From positions 62,001 to 126,000 of the forward strand of contig JAXLUJ010000008.1 of the NCBI GenBank assembly GCA_046329575.1: a stretch of DNA of 64,000 bases, written 5' to 3'. The stretch is from UBA1941 sp046329575. GTDB taxonomy: Bacteria > Bacteroidota > Bacteroidia > Chitinophagales > LD1. Numbering within the stretch: position 1 is the stretch's first letter; every line of letters starts with the position of its first letter. The notes beneath the pieces were generated by a model. The model did no database searches. It was not told the origin of the DNA and saw only the letters and a program-made list of their open reading frames with translations. Positions 36,973 to 45,771 of this stretch are shown piece after piece. The translations under genes and the position numbers were made by a program.

Positions 36973-36998
36973 AATGGCGCGAATTGCTTCGCGCCATT
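36973..36998 (-). terminator. intrinsic terminator after mscL
   Basis: An 11-bp perfect stem AATGGCGCGAA / TTCGCGCCATT with a 4-nt loop, followed on the minus strand by a T-rich run (TTCATTTATAG). It lies 19 bp after the mscL stop codon and before the mutL start, so mutL is probably transcribed from its own promoter. Confidence 0.75.
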
Positions 36999-37016
36999 CC
37001 TGTGAAATGATGGAGG

Positions 37017-37427
37017 TTATTTTTTCAAATTGTCCCGAATTTCCATAAGCAATTGTTCGGTTGCTGTAGGACCTGCAGGAGCAGGAGCCGGTTCTTCTTT
37101 TTTCATTTTGTTCATCGCCTTTACTACCATAAACATCACAAAGGCCACGATGATGAAATTGATCACTTCATTGATAAAAGCGCCATAATGCACCGCTACT
37201 TCCGGCGAACTTACTTTGCCGGCGGCATCTACCACTTCGCTTTGAATTACCATTTTTAAATGGCCAAAATCCTGCCCGGCAGCCAATTTACCTACAACCG
37301 GCATTACCATTCCTTCTATAAAGGCGGAAGTTACCTTGCCAAAGGCGGCACCCATAACAAAACCGACAGCCAAATCGATCAGATTGCCTTTCATGGCAAA
37401 TTCCTTAAATTCTTTGAGCATTCCCAT
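37017..37427 (-). CDS. mscL: large-conductance mechanosensitive channel MscL
   Basis: A 136-aa inner-membrane channel that opens at high membrane tension as an emergency valve. The N-terminal helix and TM1 carry the family signature FKEFAMKGNLIDLAVGFVMG with the pore Gly/Ala pattern and GKVTSAFIEGMVMP. A periplasmic loop follows, then TM2 (FINEVINFIIVAFVMFMVVK), a Lys-rich stretch, a Pro/Ala linker and the C-terminal amphipathic bundle helix (TEQLLMEIRDNLKK). The length equals that of E. coli MscL (136). Single gene with its own terminator. Confidence 0.97.
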   Translation of the reverse strand: MGMLKEFKEFAMKGNLIDLAVGFVMGAAFGKVTSAFIEGMVMPVVGKLAAGQDFGHLKMVIQSEVVDAAGKVSSPEVAVHYGAFINEVINFIIVAFVMFMVVKAMNKMKKEEPAPAPAGPTATEQLLMEIRDNLKK

Positions 37428-37558
37428 AGTGTGTTTGTTTTTAGTTTTAAAAAGTTCGGGAGTTCAAGTACGCCACTTTCTAACTCCTTGTTACTCTACG
37501 AATAAAGAAATCCTTTTTCGATCTGCATAATCACAAAGCATATTTTATTTTCACTTAT

Positions 37559-40315
37559 ATGAAATGGCAGCAGTCGCTATTGCGCTTTCTTAATGTTCGG
37601 CGTGACGAGGCCTGGTTGGTACGCCAGCTTTTCTTTCTCCAATTTTTTCAAGGCGCAGGAATTGCGTTGTTTTTCACTGCCGCAAATGCCTTGTTTCTCG
37701 AAAGTTTTGAAATTCGAGAACTGCCTAAGGTGTATTGCATTGCAGCAGCCTTGCTTTGGATTACCGGTTTTGTGTATTCGAAAGTAGAGCACGCGCTTAC
37801 CGTAAAGCGATTGATTGCCGCTATCATTTTATTCATGACTGCCAGTGTTTTGATATTTCGCATCGGCATTAATGTATTCGGCTCTCCGTTTCTGTACATC
37901 ATGCTGGCGTGGTTCAATGTGCTCTACCTCTTGGGAAATCTGGAATTCTGGGGATTATCGGCATTGCTTTTCGATATCCGCCAAAGCAAGCGGTTGTTTG
38001 GGATCATTAGCGCGGGCGACATCCCGGCCAAGTTCATCGGGTATATTTCAGCTTCGCTGGTGGCGCCTTATATCGGCAGCGAGAATATGCTGTTCCTCGC
38101 CATGTGCTGCATCCCGGTGTCGCTCATCTTTTGGCGCAAACTTTCCCGTGCAGGAAAACTTGACCTTCATGTAGAACACGATCATTATGGCGAACATTCG
38201 GCAGGGGAGTTCCATAATCCGCAACTGGCAAAAATGGTGCGCGATTTTTTTGGCAACCGGCTCATCCTCACCGTGGCTATTCTTTCGTTTCTGGTGGTGG
38301 CCTGTGCTTCTATCATCAACTTTTCGTTCTATGCGCAGGTTAAAGAAAATATTCACGGCGATAAACAGCTTGCGGCATTCATCGGTTTGTTCCTCGCCTT
38401 CGGAAGGATTGTGGCCATTCTGTTCAAGCTTATTTTTACCGGTAAATTTACTAATGCGTTCGGGCTGAAAGGCTCGCTGCTCATTACCCCCGTAATGTTG
38501 TTGTTGTTTGCTATCGCAGTGGTTTTTTCACCGGCCCTTACCGAAAACGACCGCCTGGTGTTATACGTGTTCGGCTTGATGGCTGTGCTGAGCGAAACCC
38601 TAAAAACCGCCTTGCAGGATCCGGTTTTCATTGCCCTGATGCAGCCGCTGCGGTCGCATCTACGCCTCAAAGGCCACACCATCGTTAAAGGCGTAATGGA
38701 TCCCTTTGCGTTATTGTTCAGCGCAGGTATTATTTGGGTAGAAATGCAAATTACCGGCACCGCCGATTTGCATGTACTAAGCTGGGTTTTAATTGTAATG
38801 ATAGCGGCCTGGATTGTTTGGGTGTTTGTGGTCGATAAAAGTTATCTCTCTTCGTTGGTAGAAGGTTTAAAGAACCGCTACCTGTCGGGAAATGAAACCG
38901 ATCTTAACAATGAACAAACCATTGCTTTTGTTTCTGCAAAAATGGAACATGGCGCTACGGGCGAAACCATTTATCTGCTTAAACTAATCGAACGTCAGCA
39001 TCATGAAAGCAGAAATACTTTAATCATGAAAGCGCTAAGGCATGCCGATGACCGCGTGAAAATTGAAGCCATTGGCGCAATTGAACGTTTAAAACTGCAA
39101 TCGGCTTTGCCTGAACTGTATGCCATTCTGAAATCCGCACCTTCAGAACAGTTATTGGCAGAAACTATACAAGCGGTGTGCATTTTACAGCAGGAAGACG
39201 TAGAAGATTTTTCTGCTTATCTGGAAAACAAGGACCTTTCGGTGGTAAAGGCTTCGGTAATTGGCTTATTAAAAAACGGAAGCATCAACGCTATTGTAGC
39301 CGCGGGTCAGAAGTTACAATTGCTGATAGAAGCAGCAGAAACAGGACAGCGCAAGATTGCAGCCGAAATTATTGGCGAACTCCGCGTGAAATCGTTCTAC
39401 AAATCGCTGTTGCGTTTGTTGAACGATAAAGAGCAAGCTGTGGTGACCGCCGCCATTCAGGCCTCGGGAAAACTTCAAAGCGAAAAACTATCGGCGGCCC
39501 TGATACAATTGTTTGAACAAAATCGTTTTCAGAAAGAAATATTACAAGCGTTAGCACAATCAGGAACTGCTGCGCTGCCTGCTATTTCGGCATTTGTAAA
39601 CAGCGGAACACCATCGCCACAAACCCGCCTGAAAATGATGCAGCAGGTGGGACATATAGGCGGCAAAGAAGCCCACGAACTGCTGCTGAAATGGGCCGGC
39701 GAAAGCCGGTCGCAACGTTTGGATGGCTTGCATCAGTTACATTTGGCGGGTTTTCATTCGCCGGGAAATTCATTACTGGAAGGCTGGCTGCGCGATGATA
39801 TGGCATTTGCCGGAAAACTCTTGTCGCAATTACATTTCGTAGAACAGCAGGGAACCCATCCAAAGCTTCTGGCAGCCTTACGTCTGGAACTTTCAGAATC
39901 GCGCGAACGGCTGCTTTGGTTGTTTTCTTTTTTGTACGACAAAGAAAAAGTCATGCGGGCGCGAAATGGATTTCAAATCCAGAAAAAGGAAAGTTTGGCC
40001 AACGCTTTTGAATTAATTGATCTCACTGTTCCCAAAGAGTTTTCGCTGGCCTTTGCCCGTATTTTTGAAGAAGCGGCATTGATTGAAAAATTAGCGGAAT
40101 TGCGTTTATCACCAGTGGCTACTGAAAAAACACTATGGCAGGACTTACTGGGAAGCGCGGGATACAATAGATGGACGCAGGCCGTTGCCATTTATACGCT
40201 TCCTGACCGGGTGTATCGCGAATTGCCAACGCTGCTACAACCTTATATGAAACATAACGATTTGCTGCTGCGTGAAACCTGCGCTGCGGCCATAAAACCT
40301 GAAGTAGCATTATGA
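37559..40315 (+). CDS. MFS/nucleotide-transporter-like protein with HEAT repeats
   Basis: A 918-aa protein. Residues ~20-430 contain about 12 hydrophobic segments in an MFS-like arrangement, resembling the Npt/Tlc ATP-ADP translocase-like branch (for example LFFLQFFQGAGIALFFTAANALFLE and GDIPAKFIGYISASLVAPYIG). Residues ~450-915 are helical HEAT repeats (DDRVKIEAIGAIERLKLQSALPELYAIL and similar units every ~32 residues). Fusions of this type often carry a cyclic-nucleotide-binding domain; here that domain is encoded by the next gene, which overlaps by 4 bp (ATGA). Substrate unknown. The start at 37559 is an ATG directly followed by KWQQS. Confidence 0.85.
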   Translation: MKWQQSLLRFLNVRRDEAWLVRQLFFLQFFQGAGIALFFTAANALFLESFEIRELPKVYCIAAALLWITGFVYSKVEHALTVKRLIAAIILFMTASVLIFRIGINVFGSPFLYIMLAWFNVLYLLGNLEFWGLSALLFDIRQSKRLFGIISAGDIPAKFIGYISASLVAPYIGSENMLFLAMCCIPVSLIFWRKLSRAGKLDLHVEHDHYGEHSAGEFHNPQLAKMVRDFFGNRLILTVAILSFLVVACASIINFSFYAQVKENIHGDKQLAAFIGLFLAFGRIVAILFKLIFTGKFTNAFGLKGSLLITPVMLLLFAIAVVFSPALTENDRLVLYVFGLMAVLSETLKTALQDPVFIALMQPLRSHLRLKGHTIVKGVMDPFALLFSAGIIWVEMQITGTADLHVLSWVLIVMIAAWIVWVFVVDKSYLSSLVEGLKNRYLSGNETDLNNEQTIAFVSAKMEHGATGETIYLLKLIERQHHESRNTLIMKALRHADDRVKIEAIGAIERLKLQSALPELYAILKSAPSEQLLAETIQAVCILQQEDVEDFSAYLENKDLSVVKASVIGLLKNGSINAIVAAGQKLQLLIEAAETGQRKIAAEIIGELRVKSFYKSLLRLLNDKEQAVVTAAIQASGKLQSEKLSAALIQLFEQNRFQKEILQALAQSGTAALPAISAFVNSGTPSPQTRLKMMQQVGHIGGKEAHELLLKWAGESRSQRLDGLHQLHLAGFHSPGNSLLEGWLRDDMAFAGKLLSQLHFVEQQGTHPKLLAALRLELSESRERLLWLFSFLYDKEKVMRARNGFQIQKKESLANAFELIDLTVPKEFSLAFARIFEEAALIEKLAELRLSPVATEKTLWQDLLGSAGYNRWTQAVAIYTLPDRVYRELPTLLQPYMKHNDLLLRETCAAAIKPEVAL

Positions 40316-40776
40316 GCCAACACATACAAAAGGAAAATCATTTGCTGGTGATCGAAAAGGTGCTGCTGCTGAAATCGCTCAGTATTTTCAGCGAAACACC
40401 CGAAACCATTCTGGCTGAAGTAGCAGGCATTTTGGAAGAAGTGGAAATTGAAAAAGATACTACCATCTTCACTGCCGGCGAGATTGGCAATTGCATGTAT
40501 ATCATTTACCGTGGTGAAATCAGAATTCATAGTGGCAATACCACTTTAGCGGTATTAAAAGACAATGATTTTTTCGGTGAACTTTCTTTGTTGGATGCGG
40601 AAACACGTTCGGCATCGGCCACAGCTCAAACGGATGCTTTTTTGTTGAAAATCGATCAGGAGCCTTTTTACGAAATCATGGAAAACCGGGTGGAAGTGGC
40701 GCGTGGAATTATAAGAACGCTTTGCCGCCGCTTGCGCAATCTCAACCAAAAAACGGTCGAAAATTCAAAGACGTGA
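40312..40776 (+). CDS. cyclic-nucleotide-binding domain protein
   Basis: A 154-aa Crp-like sensor domain without a DNA-binding helix-turn-helix. Residues ~20-135 are a cNMP-binding beta-roll: IFTAGEIGNCMYIIYRGEIRI, then FFGELSLLDAETRSASATA, which is the phosphate-binding cassette with the Glu and Arg that hold the nucleotide. The start codon overlaps the stop of the transporter-like gene (ATGA), indicating translational coupling, so it probably regulates or forms a complex with that protein. In related single-chain proteins the two parts are fused, which supports this. Confidence 0.9.
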   Translation: MSQHIQKENHLLVIEKVLLLKSLSIFSETPETILAEVAGILEEVEIEKDTTIFTAGEIGNCMYIIYRGEIRIHSGNTTLAVLKDNDFFGELSLLDAETRSASATAQTDAFLLKIDQEPFYEIMENRVEVARGIIRTLCRRLRNLNQKTVENSKT

Positions 40777-40819
40777 TTTTTGGCACTGTTTTTTATTGAT
40801 TGCTGCGCAAAATTCAGTT

Positions 40820-41608
40820 ATGAAAAAATGGGTACTTCCCTCACTGTTCCTGGTATTGGTTGCTTTTGGCGGATGTTCGAAAGTGAACATTTTAAGTATT
40901 GATGACGATAAAAAGCTGGGGCAGCAAAGCCGCGATCAGATTTTGGCCGATCCTACGAATTATCCGATACTCGACCGCAATCAATATGCTAGTTCCTACA
41001 GTTTTCTGGAAGGAATAAAGCAGGATATTTTGAATAGCGGACAGGTAAAGTACAAAACGGAATTTGACTGGGAATTGCGCATTATTCAGAACGATACGGT
41101 GCAGAATGCCTTTTGTACGCCGGGAGGCTACATTTTTGTTTATACCGGTTTGTTGAAATATCTCGACAATAAATCATCATTAGCCGGTGTGCTGGGTCAC
41201 GAAATGGGTCATGCCGATCACCGCCACTCTTCTACACAACTCACCAAAAAATATGGTGTTGATTTTCTGTTGCAATTGCTGTTGGGCAAAAACAATGGGC
41301 AATTGGCGCAAATAGGCGAGGAATTATTATTCCTGCAATTTAGCCGTAGCGATGAAACTGATGCCGATAATCAATCGGTGGTGTATTTATGCCCTACGAA
41401 GTATCGCGCGGCAGGTGCTGCCGATTTTTTTCAGAAGATTATTAATAGCGGCGCGGCACAACCGCCGCAATTTCTGAGTACGCATCCAAGTCCGGATAAT
41501 CGCGTGCAGAACATCACCTCAAAGGCTTCTTCGGGTGGTTGCAGTGCGTCTATTACAACACAGGAAGAAAACGCCGATTATACGGCCTTTAAGAATTCGC
41601 TGCCTTAG
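40820..41608 (+). CDS. M48-family zinc metalloprotease lipoprotein
   Basis: A 262-aa periplasmic peptidase. The ATG at 40820 gives a lipoprotein signal (LVLVAFGGC, Cys19); an in-frame TTG eight codons earlier is unlikely. The zinc site is HEMGH (H127 and H131) and the third ligand is probably E179 in RSDETDAD. The DetDAD motif is typical of the BepA/LoiP-type periplasmic M48 proteases, which trim or clear misassembled outer-membrane proteins. Length matches LoiP (252 aa). It lies 43 bp after the cyclic-nucleotide-binding gene. Confidence 0.93.
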   Translation: MKKWVLPSLFLVLVAFGGCSKVNILSIDDDKKLGQQSRDQILADPTNYPILDRNQYASSYSFLEGIKQDILNSGQVKYKTEFDWELRIIQNDTVQNAFCTPGGYIFVYTGLLKYLDNKSSLAGVLGHEMGHADHRHSSTQLTKKYGVDFLLQLLLGKNNGQLAQIGEELLFLQFSRSDETDADNQSVVYLCPTKYRAAGAADFFQKIINSGAAQPPQFLSTHPSPDNRVQNITSKASSGGCSASITTQEENADYTAFKNSLP

Positions 41609-41631
41609 CAATTAATTGGTATTTTTAGGTC

Positions 41632-41832
41632 ATGCATTTAGACCGCACTCATTTCACCAGGGGAACTCATGCTGATTTAGCTGAGGCTACGAAGCAATAC
41701 CACCACGGATTATCGATATCCGAACGTTTGAAAATCGGGGTATATCTTACCCGTGTGGCGTATGGTTTGGAAGGAAAGCCGTGGCCCAAAATGGAAAAGC
41801 AGTTGTTTTCAGTGCGTAAACATGAACGATGA
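41632..41832 (+). CDS. small partner protein of the nucleotidyltransferase
   Basis: A 66-aa protein whose stop codon overlaps the start of the next gene (ATGA). It has no signal peptide; it is rich in His and basic residues (MHLDRTHFTRGTHAD, KQYHHGLSISERLKIGVYL). I know no family name. Small genes in this position before an MNT-type nucleotidyltransferase are often the partner of a toxin-antitoxin-like pair, but this one is not a HEPN protein by eye, as it lacks Rx4-6H in a helical context. Confidence 0.65.
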   Translation: MHLDRTHFTRGTHADLAEATKQYHHGLSISERLKIGVYLTRVAYGLEGKPWPKMEKQLFSVRKHER

Positions 41833-42290
41833 TTTTTAATGACGATTTCCGGGAATTTATTTTGGCTTTGAATGCCTCGCAGGTTGAATTCATACTAATT
41901 GGCGGATACTCTGTGATGTTATATGGTTACCCAAGAACAACCGGCGATCTGGATATTTGGCTAAACAGAACTCCCGAAAATTATAAAAAGTTAATCCGCG
42001 CATTTTCGGAGTTCGGATTACCTACAAATGCCATTTCCATTGAAGATTTTTTACATAATGAATCTATGGATGTTTATTCCTTCGGAAGATCACCTGTTGC
42101 TATTGATCTTCTGGTAAAAGTGAAGGGGCTGGATTTTGATTTAGCTTTAGCCAATAGTGTAATCATGCAGCCGGATGGTTTCCCCGTGCGGGTAGTTAGT
42201 TATCATGATCTGATAAAACTAAAGAAAGCTGCCGGTAGAAATAAAGATTTTGATGATTTGGCTCACATTAAAAATCCGAATGAAAGTTGA
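41829..42290 (+). CDS. MNT-like nucleotidyltransferase
   Basis: A 153-aa protein with the nucleotidyltransferase core: GGYSVMLYGYPRTTGDLDIW (G25-G26 then D40 and D42) and a third acidic residue D93 in VAIDLLVKV. These are the metal-binding aspartates of the Pol-beta-like superfamily, in the branch used by AbiEii/MenT and DUF6036-type proteins. The catalytic residues look intact, so it is probably active in transferring nucleotides to a protein or RNA. It is coupled to the preceding 66-aa gene by a 4-bp overlap. A toxin-antitoxin role is possible but not shown; it could also be an ordinary accessory nucleotidyltransferase. Confidence 0.85.
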   Translation: MIFNDDFREFILALNASQVEFILIGGYSVMLYGYPRTTGDLDIWLNRTPENYKKLIRAFSEFGLPTNAISIEDFLHNESMDVYSFGRSPVAIDLLVKVKGLDFDLALANSVIMQPDGFPVRVVSYHDLIKLKKAAGRNKDFDDLAHIKNPNES

Positions 42291-42309
42291 TGTTTCCGTG
42301 GCTACGCTC

Positions 42310-42410
42310 CGAAAGCGCCAGGGATGCGAAAGGCGCGACCGAAGGGAGCGGTGCGAAGGAGGAACGACTGAGCACGGAAGCGAAGCGCACCCTGTAGCAG
42401 CCTGACCCCG
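42310..42410. repeat. dispersed repeat family B, copy 2
   Basis: Second copy of the element at 27201-27310; its core 42346-42377 is an exact 32-bp match. It lies directly after the nucleotidyltransferase gene and before the flavin-reductase gene, and also contains a GGGATGCGAAAGGCGCGA word related to family C. Confidence 0.7.
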
Positions 42411-42487
42411 GCGATTACGTTTTCAGGGAAATTGGCAGATGCCAAACAGCCGGGGGGCGCCCAAAAAAACCTTTTGAAAAACCTTAT

Positions 42488-42507
42488 GTAACATTCTGTT
42501 ACTTTCG
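42488..42507 (+). promoter_or_regulatory. inverted repeat and -7-like box upstream of flavin reductase
   Basis: GTAAC and GTTAC (42488-42492 and 42498-42502) form an inverted repeat with 5-nt spacing, overlapping a TACTTTCG (42500-42507) that resembles the Bacteroidota -7 box. The ATG is only 4 bp further on, so the message would be nearly leaderless. It may be an operator overlapping the promoter. Confidence 0.3.
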
Positions 42508-42511
42508 CTGT

Positions 42512-43444
42512 ATGACCATCGATCCGGCAACATTGCCCGTTCCTAAATTGCATGAATATTTGCTGAACGCCATTGCGCCGCGGCCTATTGCGTTTGTTTC
42601 TACGATTGATAAAAGTGGGAAGGTGAATCTTTCTCCTTTTTCATTTTTCAATGTGTTTGGCGCCAATCCGCCTATTCTGGTGTTTTCGCCTGCACGCAGC
42701 GGCCGAACCGGAGCTACGAAAAACACGCACGATAATGTGCTGGAAGTGGAGGAATGTGTGGTGAACATAGCGCATTACGAAATGCTGTACCAAATGAATC
42801 TGGCTGCCGGAATGTATGAAAAGGGTGTGAATGAATTTGAGAAGAGCGGCCTCACGCCGGCGCCTTCGGTAAAGGTGCGCCCGCCGCGTGTAGCAGAAAG
42901 TTTTGTGAGTATGGAATGCAAAGTGCTGCAAGTGATAGCCACCGGTGCAGGAGGCGGCGCCGGAAATTTGATAGTGTGCGAAGTGGTGCAACTACACATT
43001 AGTGATGCCGTTTTGAATGCAGAACAGTCGATAGACCCGTTGAAGATGGATTACATTGCGCGGATGGGAAGCCAGTGGTGGTGCCGTGTTGGTGAGGAAA
43101 ATATGTTTCAGGTACCTTCATTTAAAATGGCTAATGATGTGGGCATGGGTTTTGATCAGTTGCCGGAAAGCATTCGGAAATCGAAGGTGCTTTCAGGAAA
43201 TGATTTGGCGCAACTGGCTTCGATGCAACATATCCCTACTGAGCGAGAGCTGTTTGAAACCCGCGGTATTCCTGAGATTGAGCAAGCCGTGGCAAATTAC
43301 GGGCATGACCTGAACGCCTTTATGAACGAAATGCACGAACTGGCGAAACTGGAAATAGCGCAGGAAAATTTATCTTTAGCATGGAAGATGCTGATGATAG
43401 CCGACTATGCCCAAACGCCACCTACAAAAGATAAATGCAGTTAG
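42512..43444 (+). CDS. flavin reductase-like (FMN-binding split barrel) protein
   Basis: A 310-aa protein. Residues 1-200 match the flavin reductase-like/RutF-type FMN-binding domain: PRPIAFVSTIDKSGKVNLSPFSFFNVFGANPP, FSPARSGR, and KNTHDNVLEVEECVVNI, then a hydrophobic core strand with ECKVLQVIATGAG. Such proteins bind FMN and reduce it or act on small aromatic or thiol substrates. The C-terminal ~100 residues are helical and extend beyond the core domain; I do not recognise them. It starts at ATG close to a possible promoter and is followed 12 bp later by the hydrolase gene, so the two may be cotranscribed. Confidence 0.92.
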   Translation: MTIDPATLPVPKLHEYLLNAIAPRPIAFVSTIDKSGKVNLSPFSFFNVFGANPPILVFSPARSGRTGATKNTHDNVLEVEECVVNIAHYEMLYQMNLAAGMYEKGVNEFEKSGLTPAPSVKVRPPRVAESFVSMECKVLQVIATGAGGGAGNLIVCEVVQLHISDAVLNAEQSIDPLKMDYIARMGSQWWCRVGEENMFQVPSFKMANDVGMGFDQLPESIRKSKVLSGNDLAQLASMQHIPTERELFETRGIPEIEQAVANYGHDLNAFMNEMHELAKLEIAQENLSLAWKMLMIADYAQTPPTKDKCS

Positions 43445-43456
43445 GCTTTTGCCATT

Positions 43457-44383
43457 ATGAATTTTAGAACGTTTGCCATTCACAATATGTTGCGGCTTTA
43501 TAAAAATGCCGGACAGCTTGCCTTTGAAAATCCGAAACTGGCGCGTGCCGCTTTTGAGAAACTGGCTGATTACCTTCCCGGGAAAATGGAGCATTGCACC
43601 TATGAGGCGGTAACCATTAATGGAAGAAAGGCCGAGTGGATTATTCCTAACGGCGCACCTGACGATAAGGTGATTTATTTTTTACATGGCGGCGGTTTTG
43701 CAACCGGTTCGTTGAAAACACATCGCGCACTGGCCTCGCAAATAGCGATGGAATCAGGGTTTCGGGCGTTTTCGATGGAATACAGTTTGGCGCCGGAACA
43801 TCAGTTTCCCACGCAATTGCATGAGATGATGGAAGGCTACGAATTTCTGCTTCAGCAGTTTGAGCCGGAAAGCATTGCGATGGCCGGCGAATCGGCCGGA
43901 GCGGGATTAATTGCCGGTGGTTTGCTGTATGCAAAAGATAAGGGTTTGCCTATGCCGTCCTGCGCGTTGTTGTTATCGCCCTGGCTCGATCTTACGGCTT
44001 CGGGTGAATCGCACAAGGTGAACAAGCACCGCGATCCGATGATACCGTACAAAGGCATTCCGCTTTGGGCGCGCAATTATGCCGGAAAGGAAAATCTGGA
44101 AAACCCTTATGCATCGCCGTTTTTCGGCAATCCTGAGGGTTTGTGTCCGCTATATATTCAGGTGGGCGATACCGAATTGCTGCTGGATGATTCGCGGCGG
44201 TTTGCAGAAAAGGCGCATCATGCGGGTGTGGAAGTGCAACTGGAAGTGTGGCCGCATATGTTTCATGCGTGGCAAGGGTTTTGGATGATATTGCCCGAAG
44301 GCCGCCACGCCAATTCGAAGTTAGGCGCGTACCTGCGCGAGCATGTGGGACGGATGAAAACGAGTAATAAGTTGAAAGTGTAA
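43457..44383 (+). CDS. cytoplasmic alpha/beta hydrolase, HSL family
   Basis: A 308-aa hydrolase with no signal peptide. Motifs: oxyanion HGGGF starting at H77, nucleophile S146 in GESAGAG, and H270 in MFHAW. The acid segment reads QVGDTELLLDD; where many relatives have Asp before Glu this one has Thr, so the acid is probably D238 or the adjacent Glu. It likely hydrolyses short acyl esters in the cytoplasm. It is a paralogue of the secreted enzyme at 27817-28791. The start is ATG 12 bp after the flavin-reductase stop, suggesting one transcript. Confidence 0.92.
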   Translation: MNFRTFAIHNMLRLYKNAGQLAFENPKLARAAFEKLADYLPGKMEHCTYEAVTINGRKAEWIIPNGAPDDKVIYFLHGGGFATGSLKTHRALASQIAMESGFRAFSMEYSLAPEHQFPTQLHEMMEGYEFLLQQFEPESIAMAGESAGAGLIAGGLLYAKDKGLPMPSCALLLSPWLDLTASGESHKVNKHRDPMIPYKGIPLWARNYAGKENLENPYASPFFGNPEGLCPLYIQVGDTELLLDDSRRFAEKAHHAGVEVQLEVWPHMFHAWQGFWMILPEGRHANSKLGAYLREHVGRMKTSNKLKV

Positions 44384-44493
44384 AGTTTTTAATTGTAAGT
44401 GCTGTTACGTTTTTGAATTGTCGGACTGCATTCGATTAGTCAACCTCCTTACATATCGCTAACCACTTTCAATTTTCAATTTTCCACTATCAA

Positions 44494-45609
44494 CTATAAA
44501 AATGCGCCATCGCGGTAAATCACCTCGCCATCTGCAATAATTTCGCCGCCGTTTTTCATATCGGTGATCATATCCCAATGAACTGCCGACTCATTTTTGC
44601 CACCGCATTGTTTGTACGATTGTCCTACCGCCATGTGAATGCTGCCGCCAATTTTTTCGTCGAACAAAATATTGCGTGAAGTGCGCTGGATGTTTCGATT
44701 GGTACCTACCGCCACTTCACCCCAAAAGCGCGCGCCTTCAATAGCAAAAACTTTGTCGAGCACATCGCCGCCTTTTTCGGCCTGCCACTTTACTACTTCG
44801 CCATTCACCATTTCGAGGCGAATACCTTCCACATCTTTTCCGTTGTAAATAGTAGGATAGCTGAAGTAGGCCCAGCCGTTCATGCTGTCTTCAACCGGTG
44901 CGCTGAACACTTCGCCGCTGGGCATATTGGCGCGGCCGTCGGAATTAATCCAGGTGCGGCCTTTTACTGAAAAGGTAACATCAATGTTCGGGCCTTTGTA
45001 TTGTACCGTTTCGGCTCGGTTCAATCGTTCTACATACCGCTTTTGTTCTTCGCGAACTTCCAGCCATTTGGCCACCGGATTTTCATCGAACAGGTAGCAC
45101 GATTGAAAAACAAATCGTTCATATTCGTCCATGCTCATGTTGGCGTCTTCAGCGCCTGCAGGCGTTGGGAACTGGCACAAACAGCGTCGCATACTGCCAT
45201 TGCCGATGCGTTCGAAATAAATTTTGTTGAGGGCCGCCTGCGATTCCTGCGCAATCTTGTAACGGGCCGGATCTTTGGGCTCTTTTTCATCGTCGCCACG
45301 GTGAAAAGGGGCGCGTATATTCAGGTAGCATTCAAAATTTTCAAATGCATATTGTTTCAGCGGATTCACATAGCGCAGTTGTGTTTCGCTGGCGTAGTCG
45401 AGTAGTTTTTCGCCCAATCCGTTCAGTTCGATGTTCAGGAACGGATAGCCACCGGCTTCATAAACGGCCTGAACCACTTCTAACAGCAATGGTTCTGCAA
45501 GATAGCTGCTGTTGATATAAACCCGTTCACCTTCTTTAACGTCTAAACAATACTGCACCAATAATTTGCCGTATTTCTCCCATATCGCCTTGCGTTCCGC
45601 TGCGTTCAT
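44494..45609 (-). CDS. M29-family aminopeptidase
   Basis: A 371-aa metallo-aminopeptidase of the AmpS/PepS (thermophilic aminopeptidase) family, which releases N-terminal residues using a two-metal centre. Family marks are RTWINSDGRANMPSGEVFSAP (first Glu ligand), the Gly/Asn-rich WGEVAVGTN and the C-terminal SIHMAVGQSY and VHWDMI with the His and Asp ligands. The ATG at 45609 begins MNAAERKAIWEKYG, the normal family start; a longer frame upstream would add 50 unlikely residues. Length is typical. Single gene. Confidence 0.93.
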   Translation of the reverse strand: MNAAERKAIWEKYGKLLVQYCLDVKEGERVYINSSYLAEPLLLEVVQAVYEAGGYPFLNIELNGLGEKLLDYASETQLRYVNPLKQYAFENFECYLNIRAPFHRGDDEKEPKDPARYKIAQESQAALNKIYFERIGNGSMRRCLCQFPTPAGAEDANMSMDEYERFVFQSCYLFDENPVAKWLEVREEQKRYVERLNRAETVQYKGPNIDVTFSVKGRTWINSDGRANMPSGEVFSAPVEDSMNGWAYFSYPTIYNGKDVEGIRLEMVNGEVVKWQAEKGGDVLDKVFAIEGARFWGEVAVGTNRNIQRTSRNILFDEKIGGSIHMAVGQSYKQCGGKNESAVHWDMITDMKNGGEIIADGEVIYRDGAFL

Positions 45610-45771
45610 TTTTTTTGATTTTGTGGGGCGAATATAAAACAGTTCAACTGTTAATGTTTCCGTTAAAGAAGAGCGGAATGGTTTTGTTAAATTGAGTGCT
45701 ATTGCAGCTAATCTGATTAAACCGATGTTTTCATTTTGGTGCGGAAGTAAATTGCGCACAAATGCAATTTT

